Positions 8,126-15,670 of a DNA stretch of 64,000 bases are shown piece by piece; position 1 is the stretch's first letter, and each line of letters opens with the position of its first letter. The notes under the pieces are model-generated. The model had not been told where the DNA came from, made no database searches, and saw only the letters and a list, made by a program, of their open reading frames with translations. The DNA lies in contig NZ_CP020694.1 of the NCBI RefSeq assembly GCF_003611275.1, positions 2,604,001-2,668,000 of the forward strand. The letters are read 5' to 3'. The translations under genes and the position numbers were made by a program. Source of the DNA: Sulfitobacter sp. D7 (GTDB lineage: Bacteria > Pseudomonadota > Alphaproteobacteria > Rhodobacterales > Rhodobacteraceae).

Positions 8126-9040
8126 ATGGCGCAGCGCTTTGGCGGCAAATATAGCCCCGACACGGACGCCACCCCCGGCAGCACACCGCGCAAGACCCGC
8201 CGCCTGCGGGTCGATCCTGTGGGCGGGCGGGTGAACCTGATGTTCTTGCCCCCGGTCCTGCTGGCTGGAACCTCGCTTATCGGTGGCGCGGGCACGCTGG
8301 TCCTTGGCCTTTGCGGGGCGTTTTTGTTGGCCTCGGGCGTCTGGCTACTGCGCGACGGACTGCTGGCCGAGGCGGAATACCACGAACGCAAAGTTGCCCG
8401 CCGCCCGGTCCTGCCGCGCAAAATTCTGGCCGCAGTATTGGCGGGTGCTGGCGCGGCCCTTGCTGCATACAGCAATGACCCGAGCCTTATCGCAGCCCTG
8501 CTCTACGGCCTCGCGGCCACGGCCCTGCACCTTGCGGCATTTGGCATTGATCCCTTGCAGAACAAAGGCATGGAGGGGATCGACACCTTCCAGCAAGACC
8601 GCGTCGCCCGCGTGGTAGATGAGGCCGAAAAGCTGCTCTCGGGCATGAGCCAAGCGATCTTGCGTGCAGGCGACCGGCGCGCCGAAGCACGGCTGGCCGA
8701 GTTCCAAGAAACCGCCCGCCATTTGATCCGCACCGTCGAAGAAGACCCCCGCGACCTGACCGCCGCCCGCAAATACCTTGTCGTCTATCTGCGCGGCGCG
8801 CATGATGCGACGGTGAAATTCGCCGACCTCTATGCCCGCAACCAAGACGCGCAAGCCCGCGACGACTACCTCGCTTTGCTCGACGATCTGGATCAGAACT
8901 TTGCCGCCCGCACAGCGAAGTCCCTGCTGGACGACCGCAGCGATCTGAACGTGGAAATCGACGTGCTGCGTGAACGCCTCTCCCGCGAGGGGGTCCGACT
9001 GGAACAGCCCGCCCCTGCAAATACCAAGGAAGATCAGTGA
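8126..9040 (+). CDS. XpaC-like membrane protein (5-bromo-4-chloroindolyl phosphate hydrolysis family)
   Basis: The 304-residue protein has a basic N-terminus, paired membrane helices around residues 36-75 and 90-130, and a soluble helical C-terminal half (DTFQQDRVARVVDEAEKLL onward) rich in Glu/Arg/Ala. This matches the XpaC family, named for an old phosphatase phenotype in Bacillus but not a proven enzyme. XpaC and TelA genes are neighbours in many genomes, and here the TGA stop overlaps the telA ATG by one base. A membrane-associated stress role with TelA is the likely reading. Confidence 0.8.
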   Translation: MAQRFGGKYSPDTDATPGSTPRKTRRLRVDPVGGRVNLMFLPPVLLAGTSLIGGAGTLVLGLCGAFLLASGVWLLRDGLLAEAEYHERKVARRPVLPRKILAAVLAGAGAALAAYSNDPSLIAALLYGLAATALHLAAFGIDPLQNKGMEGIDTFQQDRVARVVDEAEKLLSGMSQAILRAGDRRAEARLAEFQETARHLIRTVEEDPRDLTAARKYLVVYLRGAHDATVKFADLYARNQDAQARDDYLALLDDLDQNFAARTAKSLLDDRSDLNVEIDVLRERLSREGVRLEQPAPANTKEDQ

Positions 9041-10236
9041 TGACCGATGCCCTCCGTGAAAAAGCTGCCCAATCGCAAGGGTTGGTGGAAGAAGTGAACG
9101 CAACCGTTTTGCCCGAACCGGCGGATGCCAATGCCATCGTGCCATTGGCCAAAGCCGATGCAGCACAGAGCGCGGAAATCCAAAAGCGTATGGCCGAGAT
9201 CGACGTGACCGATACGCAGTCCATCGTCAGTTTCGGCTCTGCCGCGCAGGCCGAGTTGCAAGAAATCAGCCAATCCATGCTGGCCGATGTGCGCAACAAG
9301 GATGTCGGCCCCGCGGGCGATAGCCTGCGCACCATGGTCAGCGCGATCCGCGGCTTCTCGGTCTCTGAGTTGGACGTGCGGCGCAAACAAAGCTGGTGGG
9401 AAAAACTGCTGGGCCGCGCCACCCCATTCGCCAAATTCACCGCGCGTTTCGAAGAGGTACAAGGCCAGATCGACCGGATCACCGACAACCTGCTGGCGCA
9501 TGAGCATACGCTGTTGAAAGACATCAAATCGCTCGACCTGCTTTATGAAAAGACGCTGCAATTCTACGACGAACTGGCGCTTTATATCTCGGCCGGTGAG
9601 GCCAAGATCGAAGAGTTGGATCACAAGACCATCCCCGCCAAACAGACCGCGCTGGATAAGGCGAACGAAGACGATCAGGTGATGCGGGCGCAGGAACTCC
9701 GTGATCTGCGTGCCGCCCGCGATGATCTGGAGCGTCGGGTGCATGATCTGAAACTGACACGTCAGGTCACCATGCAATCCCTGCCTTCGATCCGTCTGGT
9801 GCAGGAGAACGACAAAAGCCTCGTGACCAAGATCAACTCGACCTTGGTGAACACCGTACCGCTGTGGGAAACGCAACTGGCCCAAGCCGTCACCATCCAG
9901 CGCAGCGGTGACGCGGCCAATGCGGTGCGCGAGGCGAATGACCTGACCAACGAATTGCTCACCTCCAACGCCAAGAACCTGCGTGACAGCAACAAGGTGA
10001 TCCGTCAGGAAATGGAGCGCGGCGTCTTCGACATCGAAGCGGTGAAACAGGCCAACGAAGACCTGATCGGCACCATCGAAGAATCCCTGCAGATCGCCGA
10101 TGAAGGCAAGGCAAAACGCGCCAATGCCGAGAAGGAGTTGCAGGAAATGGAAGGCCGTCTGCGCGACACACTGGCCGCCGCCAAGGCCCGCGAAACGGGC
10201 TTGGGCGACACCACAGGCAACGCGGTGCCAAGCTAA
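9040..10236 (+). CDS. TelA-like toxic anion resistance protein
   Basis: This 398-residue soluble protein is almost entirely helical and charged, with the TelA/KlaA features LRTMVSAIRGFSVSELDVRR, SWWEKLLGRATPF and the middle block LDLLYEKTLQFYDELALYI. TelA proteins are linked to tellurite and other toxic-anion tolerance, but the biochemical mechanism is unknown. A GTG at 9037 lies just upstream in frame; the ATG at 9040 overlaps the xpaC stop (TGATG) and is preferred. Its place between XpaC-like and SPFH proteins points to action at the membrane rather than to metal chemistry. Confidence 0.88.
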   Translation: MTDALREKAAQSQGLVEEVNATVLPEPADANAIVPLAKADAAQSAEIQKRMAEIDVTDTQSIVSFGSAAQAELQEISQSMLADVRNKDVGPAGDSLRTMVSAIRGFSVSELDVRRKQSWWEKLLGRATPFAKFTARFEEVQGQIDRITDNLLAHEHTLLKDIKSLDLLYEKTLQFYDELALYISAGEAKIEELDHKTIPAKQTALDKANEDDQVMRAQELRDLRAARDDLERRVHDLKLTRQVTMQSLPSIRLVQENDKSLVTKINSTLVNTVPLWETQLAQAVTIQRSGDAANAVREANDLTNELLTSNAKNLRDSNKVIRQEMERGVFDIEAVKQANEDLIGTIEESLQIADEGKAKRANAEKELQEMEGRLRDTLAAAKARETGLGDTTGNAVPS

Positions 10237-10258
10237 GACCGACGTGAGGGAACAGGTA

Positions 10259-11221
10259 ATGCAAGAACGTCTGCGCAGAAAACTGCGCGCCGGGGGGGCG
10301 CTGGCGCTCAGCATGCTATTGCTGGCCTGCGCCGAACCCGCGCCCGTCTTGCAACAGGTCGCCAAGCCGCAGGCCCGCCCTGCGGCCAAGCCCCCCTCTC
10401 CGGCTGTGGTGGCCAAACCCACTTCGCAAAAAAGCGCCATGCTGCGCAGCTATTTGCATCAGGTCGAGAAGGCTCAGTTGAGCCAGGATTTGCTGCGCCA
10501 AGACGGCGGCGGTGATGACACGCCCTTTACCAGCGAAATGCTGGTCCGCAACTTTGAGCAGATCGCCCTTTATAACGAATATGACGGCAATTTTTCCGGC
10601 CACGGTGGGGCCAGCCCCCTGCGCCGCTGGGAAGGGCCTGTGCACATGCAGATCATCTTTGGTGATAGCATCCCCCCGTCGCAACGCCGCTCTGACACCA
10701 CCAACATCAAGGCTTTCGCGCGACGCCTTGCCCGGGTTACGGGGCATCCGATCTCAACGACAGGTACGCCTAATTTCATAGTGGTTGTGGCTTCTGAAGA
10801 TGACCGGGTCGATGCTTTGACCCATGCTGCGGAAAAGGTCGCGGGCGTTAGCCCATCGTCGCTCCGTGCGATGCGCAACATGCGCCGCGACACCTATTGC
10901 GCCGTGGCCGCCTATGCCGCAGGCGACAACCCGAATGTCTATACCGCCGCCGTGGCGGTGATCCGCTCGGAAAACCCCGGGTTGCTGCGGCTGTCGTGCA
11001 TCCACGAAGAACTGGCCCAAGGCTTGGGTCTGGCCAATGACAGCCCCGCCGCGCGCCCGTCGATCTTTAACGATGACGACGAATTCGCCTTGCTGACCAA
11101 ACACGACGAACTCCTGCTCAAGATGCTCTATGACAAGCGTCTGCGCCCCGGCATGACGGCAGAGCAGGTCAACCCGATCACCCGGATCATCGCACGCGAG
11201 TTGACGGACGGGCCGGTGTAA
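10259..11221 (+). CDS. DUF2927-type lipoprotein
   Basis: The 320-residue product starts with a lipoprotein signal (MQERLRRKLRAGGALALSML, then Leu-Leu-Ala-Cys, lipid Cys near residue 24), followed by a Pro/Ala-rich linker and a globular domain. That domain has metalloprotease-like traits: a conserved CIHEELAQGLGLANDS segment, in which His-Glu-Glu lies near Gly-Leu, and Asp/Glu-rich flanks. This matches DUF2927, a family annotated as putative Zn-protease-like. It sits 22 bp after telA. The HEExxQGLGL motif suggests peptide or cell-wall hydrolysis, which is inference only. An in-frame upstream extension overlapping telA was rejected. Confidence 0.75.
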   Translation: MQERLRRKLRAGGALALSMLLLACAEPAPVLQQVAKPQARPAAKPPSPAVVAKPTSQKSAMLRSYLHQVEKAQLSQDLLRQDGGGDDTPFTSEMLVRNFEQIALYNEYDGNFSGHGGASPLRRWEGPVHMQIIFGDSIPPSQRRSDTTNIKAFARRLARVTGHPISTTGTPNFIVVVASEDDRVDALTHAAEKVAGVSPSSLRAMRNMRRDTYCAVAAYAAGDNPNVYTAAVAVIRSENPGLLRLSCIHEELAQGLGLANDSPAARPSIFNDDDEFALLTKHDELLLKMLYDKRLRPGMTAEQVNPITRIIARELTDGPV

Positions 11222-11256
11222 CGCAGCTTTACGACGAAAGAATAAGGACCATCCCC

Positions 11257-12372
11257 ATGGGCATTTTCGATTTCCTCTCCGGCCAGTTCATCGACGTCAT
11301 TCACTGGACCGACGACACCCGCGACACCATGGTTTGGCGGTTCGAGCGTGAGGGCCATGAGATCAAATACGGCGCCAAGCTGACGGTGCGCGAGGGGCAA
11401 GCGGCGGTCTTTGTGCATGAGGGGCAGTTGGCGGATGTCTTCACCCCCGGTCTCTATATGCTTGAGACCAACAACATGCCGATCATGACCTCGCTTCAGC
11501 ATTGGGACCATGGCTTCAAAAGCCCGTTCAAGTCCGAGATCTATTTCGTCAACACCACCCGGTTCAATGATCTGAAATGGGGCACCAAGAACCCGATCAT
11601 CGCCCGCGATCCTGAGTTCGGCCCCGTGCGCCTGCGCGCCTATGGCACCTACTCCGTCCGCGTGAGCGACCCAGCGAAGTTCCTGACCGAGATTGTCGGC
11701 ACCGATGGTGAATTCACCATGGATGAAATCTCTTACCAAATCCGCAACATCATCGTGCAGGCCTTTTCCCGCACGCTAGCCTCCTCTGGTATCCCGGTGC
11801 TCGACATGGCCGCCAACACGCGCGAGCTGGGCCAATTGGTCGGCAAGGATATTGCCGCGCAGATCGCCGAATACGGGCTGGCGATGCCCGAGCTCTACAT
11901 CGAGAACATTTCCCTCCCGCCCGCGGTAGAGGCGGTGATGGACAAACGCACCTCCATGGGCGTGGTCGGAAATCTAAACGAATACATGCAGTTCCAAGCG
12001 GCTGAGGCGCTTGGCCGCGATGGCGCGGGCGGGGCGGCGATGCAAACCGGCCTCGGCGCGGGTCTGGGCATGAGCATGGCGCAGGCGGCCAGCGCACAGG
12101 CCGGCCCTTGGGGCGCGCGCCCTGCCCCCACCGCTGCGGCCCCCGTGCCGCCGCCCCCGCCGCCGGTCGAAAAGGTCTGGCATATCGCCAAAGATGGCGC
12201 GACCTCCGGGCCCTTTTCCAAGGCCGCGATGGGCCGCAAAGTGACCGAAGGCAGCCTCGGGCGCGATGCTCTGGTCTGGACGCCGGGCCAAGATGGTTGG
12301 CAGCGGGCCGAGGATGTGGCCGAGCTGGCGCAGCTCTTTACCGTGATGCCACCGCCGCCACCCCCGGCCTGA
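11257..12372 (+). CDS. SPFH-domain protein with C-terminal GYF_2 domain
   Basis: The 371-residue protein begins MGIFDFLSGQFIDVIHWTDD and carries an SPFH/band-7 fold across residues 20-240, with the YdjI/'virion core protein' pattern (REGQAAVFVHEGQLADVFTPG, then NIIVQAFSRTLASSGIPVLDMA). A proline-rich hinge (PPPPPPVEKVW) follows, then a GYF_2-type domain of about 50 residues (WHIAKDGATSGPFSKAAMG ... WTPGQDGWQRAED) expected to bind proline-rich peptides. SPFH proteins scaffold membrane microdomains. AAGGA precedes the start. A partner with proline-rich stretches is not obvious apart from the lipoprotein upstream. Confidence 0.88.
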   Translation: MGIFDFLSGQFIDVIHWTDDTRDTMVWRFEREGHEIKYGAKLTVREGQAAVFVHEGQLADVFTPGLYMLETNNMPIMTSLQHWDHGFKSPFKSEIYFVNTTRFNDLKWGTKNPIIARDPEFGPVRLRAYGTYSVRVSDPAKFLTEIVGTDGEFTMDEISYQIRNIIVQAFSRTLASSGIPVLDMAANTRELGQLVGKDIAAQIAEYGLAMPELYIENISLPPAVEAVMDKRTSMGVVGNLNEYMQFQAAEALGRDGAGGAAMQTGLGAGLGMSMAQAASAQAGPWGARPAPTAAAPVPPPPPPVEKVWHIAKDGATSGPFSKAAMGRKVTEGSLGRDALVWTPGQDGWQRAEDVAELAQLFTVMPPPPPPA

Positions 12373-12488
12373 TCCGCTGGCGCGAGGGATAACACCTTTG
12401 CGCGCAGACGGCCTGCCCCCCGTGGCCCCCTCTAGGGCTGCGGCCCCCCCATCCGCACCGCCGCGATTGACCTTGCAAAGCACCCCTT

Positions 12489-13601
12489 ATGTCCGCCACC
12501 GATCTGCCCCCCGCCGCCCCGCTAGAAGAGCACCGTTTCCCCTGTGACACCTGCGGCTCTGACATGCGCTTTGATCCGGCGCAGTCGCTGCTGATCTGCG
12601 ATCACTGCGGCAATGTGGAGCCTATCGACGGCACGGGCCGCCACGCCCATGCCATCGCCGAGCAAGATTTCCGCGCGGGGCTAGAGGCCGCCTTGCCCGA
12701 CGCCGAGATGGAAGAGACCCGCGTCACCACCTGCCCCAATTGTGCGGCGCAGGTGGAATTCGAGCCCGGCAAACACGCCGCCGAATGCCCCTTTTGCGCC
12801 ACGCCCGTGGTGATCGACACCGGCACCAACCGACATATCAAACCCCGCGCCGTGCTGCCCTTTGCCCTGCCCGAAGAAAGCGCCCGCGATGCCATGAAAG
12901 ACTGGCTCGGCGGTCTTTGGTTCGCGCCCAATGGCCTGCAGCAATATGCCCGCAAGGGCCGCCGGATGCAGGGCATTTACGTGCCGTTCTGGACCTATGA
13001 CGCGCAGACCGCCTCCAGCTATCGCGGGGAGCGGGGCACGGTCTATTACGTCACGCGCACCGTTATGCGCGATGGAAAACGGGTGCAGCAACAGGTGCCG
13101 AAAATCCGCTGGCGGGCGGCGTCGGGCCGGGTTGCGCGGTTCTTTGACGATGTGCTGGTGCTTGCCTCGCGCTCTTTGCCCAAGAAACACACCGATGCGC
13201 TGCACCCTTGGGACCTCTCGGCGCTGGAGCCCTATGCGCCGGAATACCTCGCCGGTTTCCGGGCCGAGGCTTACGGCATCACGCTGGAGGAAGGCTTTGT
13301 TCAGGCCCGCGCCCATATGGACCGGGTGATTGAACGGGACGTGAAATTCGACATCGGCGGGGACCGCCAGCGGGTGCATGACATCAACACGCAGATCAGC
13401 GATGTGACCTTCAAACATATCCTGCTGCCGGTCTGGCTGGCCGCGTATAAATACCGCGGCAAGACCTATCGCTTTGTGGTGAATGGCCACTCCGGCAAGG
13501 TGCAGGGCGAACGGCCCTATTCCGCGATCAAGATCACTTTCGCCGTGGTGCTGGGGCTGATCGCCGCCGCCATCGTCGGCTATTTCATGGCCCAGCAATG
13601 A
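12489..13601 (+). CDS. Double zinc-ribbon membrane protein
   Basis: The 370-residue protein has two zinc ribbons at its N-terminus: CDTCGSDMRFDP...CDHCG and CPNCAAQVEFEP...CPFCATPVV. These are followed by a beta-rich region (GIYVPFWTYDAQTASSYRG) and a C-terminal membrane helix (IKITFAVVLGLIAAAIVGYFM). Proteins of this architecture are encoded next to SPFH-GYF genes in many bacteria and are often misnamed PriA-like or TFIIB-like because of the ribbons. The nitroreductase gene overlaps its stop by 4 bases. It would be tail-anchored with the ribbons in the cytoplasm; function unknown. Confidence 0.78.
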   Translation: MSATDLPPAAPLEEHRFPCDTCGSDMRFDPAQSLLICDHCGNVEPIDGTGRHAHAIAEQDFRAGLEAALPDAEMEETRVTTCPNCAAQVEFEPGKHAAECPFCATPVVIDTGTNRHIKPRAVLPFALPEESARDAMKDWLGGLWFAPNGLQQYARKGRRMQGIYVPFWTYDAQTASSYRGERGTVYYVTRTVMRDGKRVQQQVPKIRWRAASGRVARFFDDVLVLASRSLPKKHTDALHPWDLSALEPYAPEYLAGFRAEAYGITLEEGFVQARAHMDRVIERDVKFDIGGDRQRVHDINTQISDVTFKHILLPVWLAAYKYRGKTYRFVVNGHSGKVQGERPYSAIKITFAVVLGLIAAAIVGYFMAQQ

Positions 13602-14275
13602 CCCAGACCTATGACCAATTCACCGACCTCTTGCAGGCCCGCTACTCCTGTCGCGCCTTTCTCTCTGACCCACTGCCTGAGGAGACCATCACCCAGATCG
13701 TCAGCGCCGCGCGTCACGTGCCCTCATGGTGCAATGCGCAGCCATGGCAGGTGACCGTAACGCGCGGCGCGGGCACCGACGCCTTTCGCGCCGCACTGCT
13801 TGAGGCCGCAAGCGCAAATACCCCGGTGGAGCCGGACCTGCCGTGGCCTACAGGCTATTCGGGCGCCTATGCCGAGCGTCGCCGCACTTGTGGCTTCCAA
13901 CTCTACGACGCGGTGGGCATCGCGAAATCCGACCGCGACGCGCGCAAGGCACAGATGCTGCGCAACTACGCGCTTTTTGACGCGCCGCATGTGGCCATCG
14001 TGACCGCCCCGAGCGAGCTTGGCCCCTATGGTGCGATGGACTGCGGCGGCTTCGTCACGGCCTTCACCCTCGCCGCGACGGCGCTTGGCGTGGCCAGCAT
14101 CCCGCAGGCCGCCATCGCCGCCTATGCGCCTTTGGTGCGTGAGGTGCTTGATCTGCCCGAGGATCGGCTGGTGCTCTGCGCGATCTCATTCGGCTATGCC
14201 GATGCCAAGCATCCGGCCAATGGCTTTCGCACCGAACGGGCGGCCCCCTCAGAGATTATCGATTGGAAAGACTGA
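13598..14275 (+). CDS. Nitroreductase family protein
   Basis: The 225-residue flavoenzyme has the nitroreductase pattern: [18 protein letters not shown] near the N-terminus, [21 protein letters not shown] (FMN contact), and a later [23 protein letters not shown] segment. It would bind FMN and reduce nitro compounds, quinones or enones with NAD(P)H; the natural substrate is unknown. The ATGA overlap with the zinc-ribbon gene implies co-transcription with the TelA cluster, though dtd also follows after only 1 bp, so this may be a general housekeeping operon. Confidence 0.88.
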   Translation: MTQTYDQFTDLLQARYSCRAFLSDPLPEETITQIVSAARHVPSWCNAQPWQVTVTRGAGTDAFRAALLEAASANTPVEPDLPWPTGYSGAYAERRRTCGFQLYDAVGIAKSDRDARKAQMLRNYALFDAPHVAIVTAPSELGPYGAMDCGGFVTAFTLAATALGVASIPQAAIAAYAPLVREVLDLPEDRLVLCAISFGYADAKHPANGFRTERAAPSEIIDWKD

Positions 14276-14276
14276 C

Positions 14277-14723
14277 ATGCGCGCATTGCTGCAACGGGTG
14301 ACCGAGGCGTCGGTCACGGTCGAGGGTGACATCATCGGAGAGATCGGCCCCGGCCTGCTGATCCTTGTTTGTGCCATGCCCGAAGACACCGAAGAAACCG
14401 CCGAGAAACTCGCCCTGAAAATCTCTAAACTCCGGCTTTTCAAGGATGAAGGCGGCAAGATGAACCTGAGCCTTGCGCAAACCGGCGGCGCGGACTTGGT
14501 GGTGAGCCAATTCACCCTCGCCGCCGATACCTCGCGCGGTAATCGCCCCGGCTTTTCCGGCGCGGCAAAGCCGGACATGGCCGAGGCGCTTTACGCGCAT
14601 TTCGCCCGCAGCCTCGCCGCTCTGGACATTCCAGTTCAGATGGGACGGTTCGGCGCCGACATGTCGGTGGCGCTGGTCAATGACGGGCCGGTGACCCTCT
14701 GGCTCGACAGCGCAGCGCCTTGA
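14277..14723 (+). CDS. dtd: D-aminoacyl-tRNA deacylase
   Basis: The 148-residue enzyme hydrolyses D-amino acids (and glycine from tRNA-Ala) mischarged onto tRNA. It shows the family blocks [17 protein letters not shown], the active-site [17 protein letters not shown] containing the conserved Ser-Gln-Phe-Thr, and the C-terminal [17 protein letters not shown] cross-subunit motif. The length is typical. It starts 1 bp after the nitroreductase stop. Downstream on the opposite strand lies the hairpin array of the DUF1127 locus, which may also stop dtd transcripts. Confidence 0.96.
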   Translation: MRALLQRVTEASVTVEGDIIGEIGPGLLILVCAMPEDTEETAEKLALKISKLRLFKDEGGKMNLSLAQTGGADLVVSQFTLAADTSRGNRPGFSGAAKPDMAEALYAHFARSLAALDIPVQMGRFGADMSVALVNDGPVTLWLDSAAP

Positions 14724-14742
14724 TATTGGGGTAGAAAGCATG

Positions 14743-14864
14743 GACCGGCAAGCTTGGGAGGAGGTAAGCTTGCCGGTCGGTATAACGGGTCCGGGAGGAG
14801 GAGGACCGTTAATATGCGGTGTCAGATCAACCCGGGAAGGAGGAGCGGGGTCCGGCACCTGACA
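14743..14864 (-). ncRNA. Tandem CcsR/cuckoo-type sRNA hairpins with CCUCCUCCC loops
   Basis: Three stem-loops lie in a row. In minus-strand order: C, outer arms 14859-14864/14820-14825 with an inner stem and loop CUCCUCCUUCC; B, arms 14803-14811/14783-14792 with one bulge and loop UCCUCCUCCC; A, perfect 13-bp arms 14766-14778/14743-14755 and loop ACCUCCUCCC. CcsR or 'cuckoo' RNAs of Rhodobacterales are sRNAs with just such loops, processed from transcripts of DUF1127 genes, and here two DUF1127 genes lie directly upstream on the same strand. The motif binds Shine-Dalgarno-like or other G-rich sequence. Strand and processing are inferred from this context; transcript ends are unknown. Confidence 0.75.
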
Positions 14865-14916
14865 ATGCAGCGCGCAGGGCGCGACATTGATTGCTGAAGG
14901 TCATAAGCGCTGCGGC

Positions 14917-15177
14917 TTACAGACCGTCGTATTCTTCTGTCACCAGCGCTTGGGCGTGCTGCGGGATCTGGTTGCGGTCGATGCCCGCGCGCTCAAGCTG
15001 TGCGTCGCTCATGCTGTTGAGGACGGATTGCATACGCGAAATCTGCATTTGGGTGACGCCACGCGCCAGCAGGGTGCCGACTTTGCCAGCAGCGGTGCCA
15101 AGCGCACCGAATACCGGAGCGGTCGCGTCACGCAGGGAGAAACCGTGAGGGGCGGATAGGGTGTTGTCATACTTCAT
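14917..15177 (-). CDS. DUF1127 protein (second of pair)
   Basis: The 86-residue protein has a flexible N-terminus (MKYDNTLSAPHGFSLRDATA), a hydrophobic Gly/Ala stretch and a C-terminal helical segment, QISRMQSVLNSMSDAQLERAGIDRNQIPQHAQAL. The last part fits the DUF1127 pattern of a 'LxxLSDxxLxDIGIxRxxI' helix pair with arginine-rich character. Its start codon lies inside the end of the upstream DUF1127 gene (11-base overlap, 15167-15177), so translation is coupled. In Rhodobacter DUF1127 proteins are small stress-induced RNA-binding proteins; RNA binding here is inference. Confidence 0.8.
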   Translation of the reverse strand: MKYDNTLSAPHGFSLRDATAPVFGALGTAAGKVGTLLARGVTQMQISRMQSVLNSMSDAQLERAGIDRNQIPQHAQALVTEEYDGL

Positions 15178-15409
15178 AGGTCTGTTCCTTCGAAAGTTCT
15201 TCCGACGCAACACGCCGGATGTCGTACCGCGCGATGCCGATGTCCGACAGTTCGCGATCACTCAGTACGTTAAGTTCTGTGAAAGTTCGGTTGTAAGCTG
15301 CGCGCCGGGCCTTGATCTGGGCCACACGACGGCGCATGCCGTCAAAGGTGTGATGAAGCCCATCGAGCGCGGAGCTCAGGGTGGTGCCACGTGAGATTGC
15401 CATCGTCAT
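15167..15409 (-). CDS. DUF1127 protein (first of pair)
   Basis: The 80-residue protein contains the DUF1127 signature in full: RRAAYNRTFTELNVLSDRELSDIGIARYDI, with arginine-rich helix RRRVAQIKARRAAY before it. The start ATG at 15407-15409 has AAAGGAG eight bases upstream; a second in-frame ATG at 15403 is possible. It is first in a minus-strand unit with a second DUF1127 gene and then the CCUCCUCCC hairpins. In Rhodobacter such proteins help control and degradation of the adjacent sRNAs, so an RNA-binding role is likely but inferred. Confidence 0.88.
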   Translation of the reverse strand: MTMAISRGTTLSSALDGLHHTFDGMRRRVAQIKARRAAYNRTFTELNVLSDRELSDIGIARYDIRRVASEELSKEQTYEV

Positions 15410-15427
15410 AAGCGCAACTCCTTTCAG

Positions 15428-15457
15428 AATGCTGCAAGTGCATTATCAATGCTGCAA
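15428..15457 (-). promoter_or_regulatory. Paired 10-bp direct repeat upstream of the DUF1127 genes
   Basis: The sequence aatgctgcaa occurs twice, at 15428-15437 and 15448-15457, exactly 20 bp apart (two helical turns). It lies just upstream of the first DUF1127 start, where a regulator or sigma factor would act. No protein can be named from the motif. The rest of the gap up to 15560 shows no gene. Confidence 0.4.
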
Positions 15458-15562
15458 TGCAGAAGTAGTACGCTCTGACCCTATTTTGAACCCGCAGAAT
15501 TTGCATAGGCGCTATGCCTGTCGCGAAAGGCCGGGGGCTAACTACAAGTAAACAGCCTAAAA

Positions 15563-15600
15563 TTTTTGCGCCGATACACAGGAAATGTGCATCGGCGCAA
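15563..15600 (-). terminator. Hairpin terminator of the acyl-CoA synthetase gene
   Basis: Arms ttgcgccgat (15566-15575) and atcggcgcaa (15591-15600) are perfect complements around a 15-base loop. On the minus strand the stem is followed by AAATT, giving only a weak U run. It lies 70 bp beyond the stop of the acyl-CoA synthetase gene. Confidence 0.5.
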
Positions 15601-15670
15601 CGCAGCGGGGCTGCAATCGGGGAATTTGGGGAATGGTGGCGATCTAGGCCGCCCTACCCGTCTGAGTCGT

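Noticed and set aside
9034..10440. 468-residue minus-strand open frame opposite telA
   Set aside because: Antisense to telA, with hydrophobic and Gln-rich text of no family; telA itself has clear motifs.
14743..14778. Perfect 13-bp hairpin as a simple dtd terminator
   Set aside because: It has no T run on the plus strand, and two more hairpins with the same loop motif follow in series, which fits the minus-strand sRNA array better. It may still also help to stop dtd transcripts.
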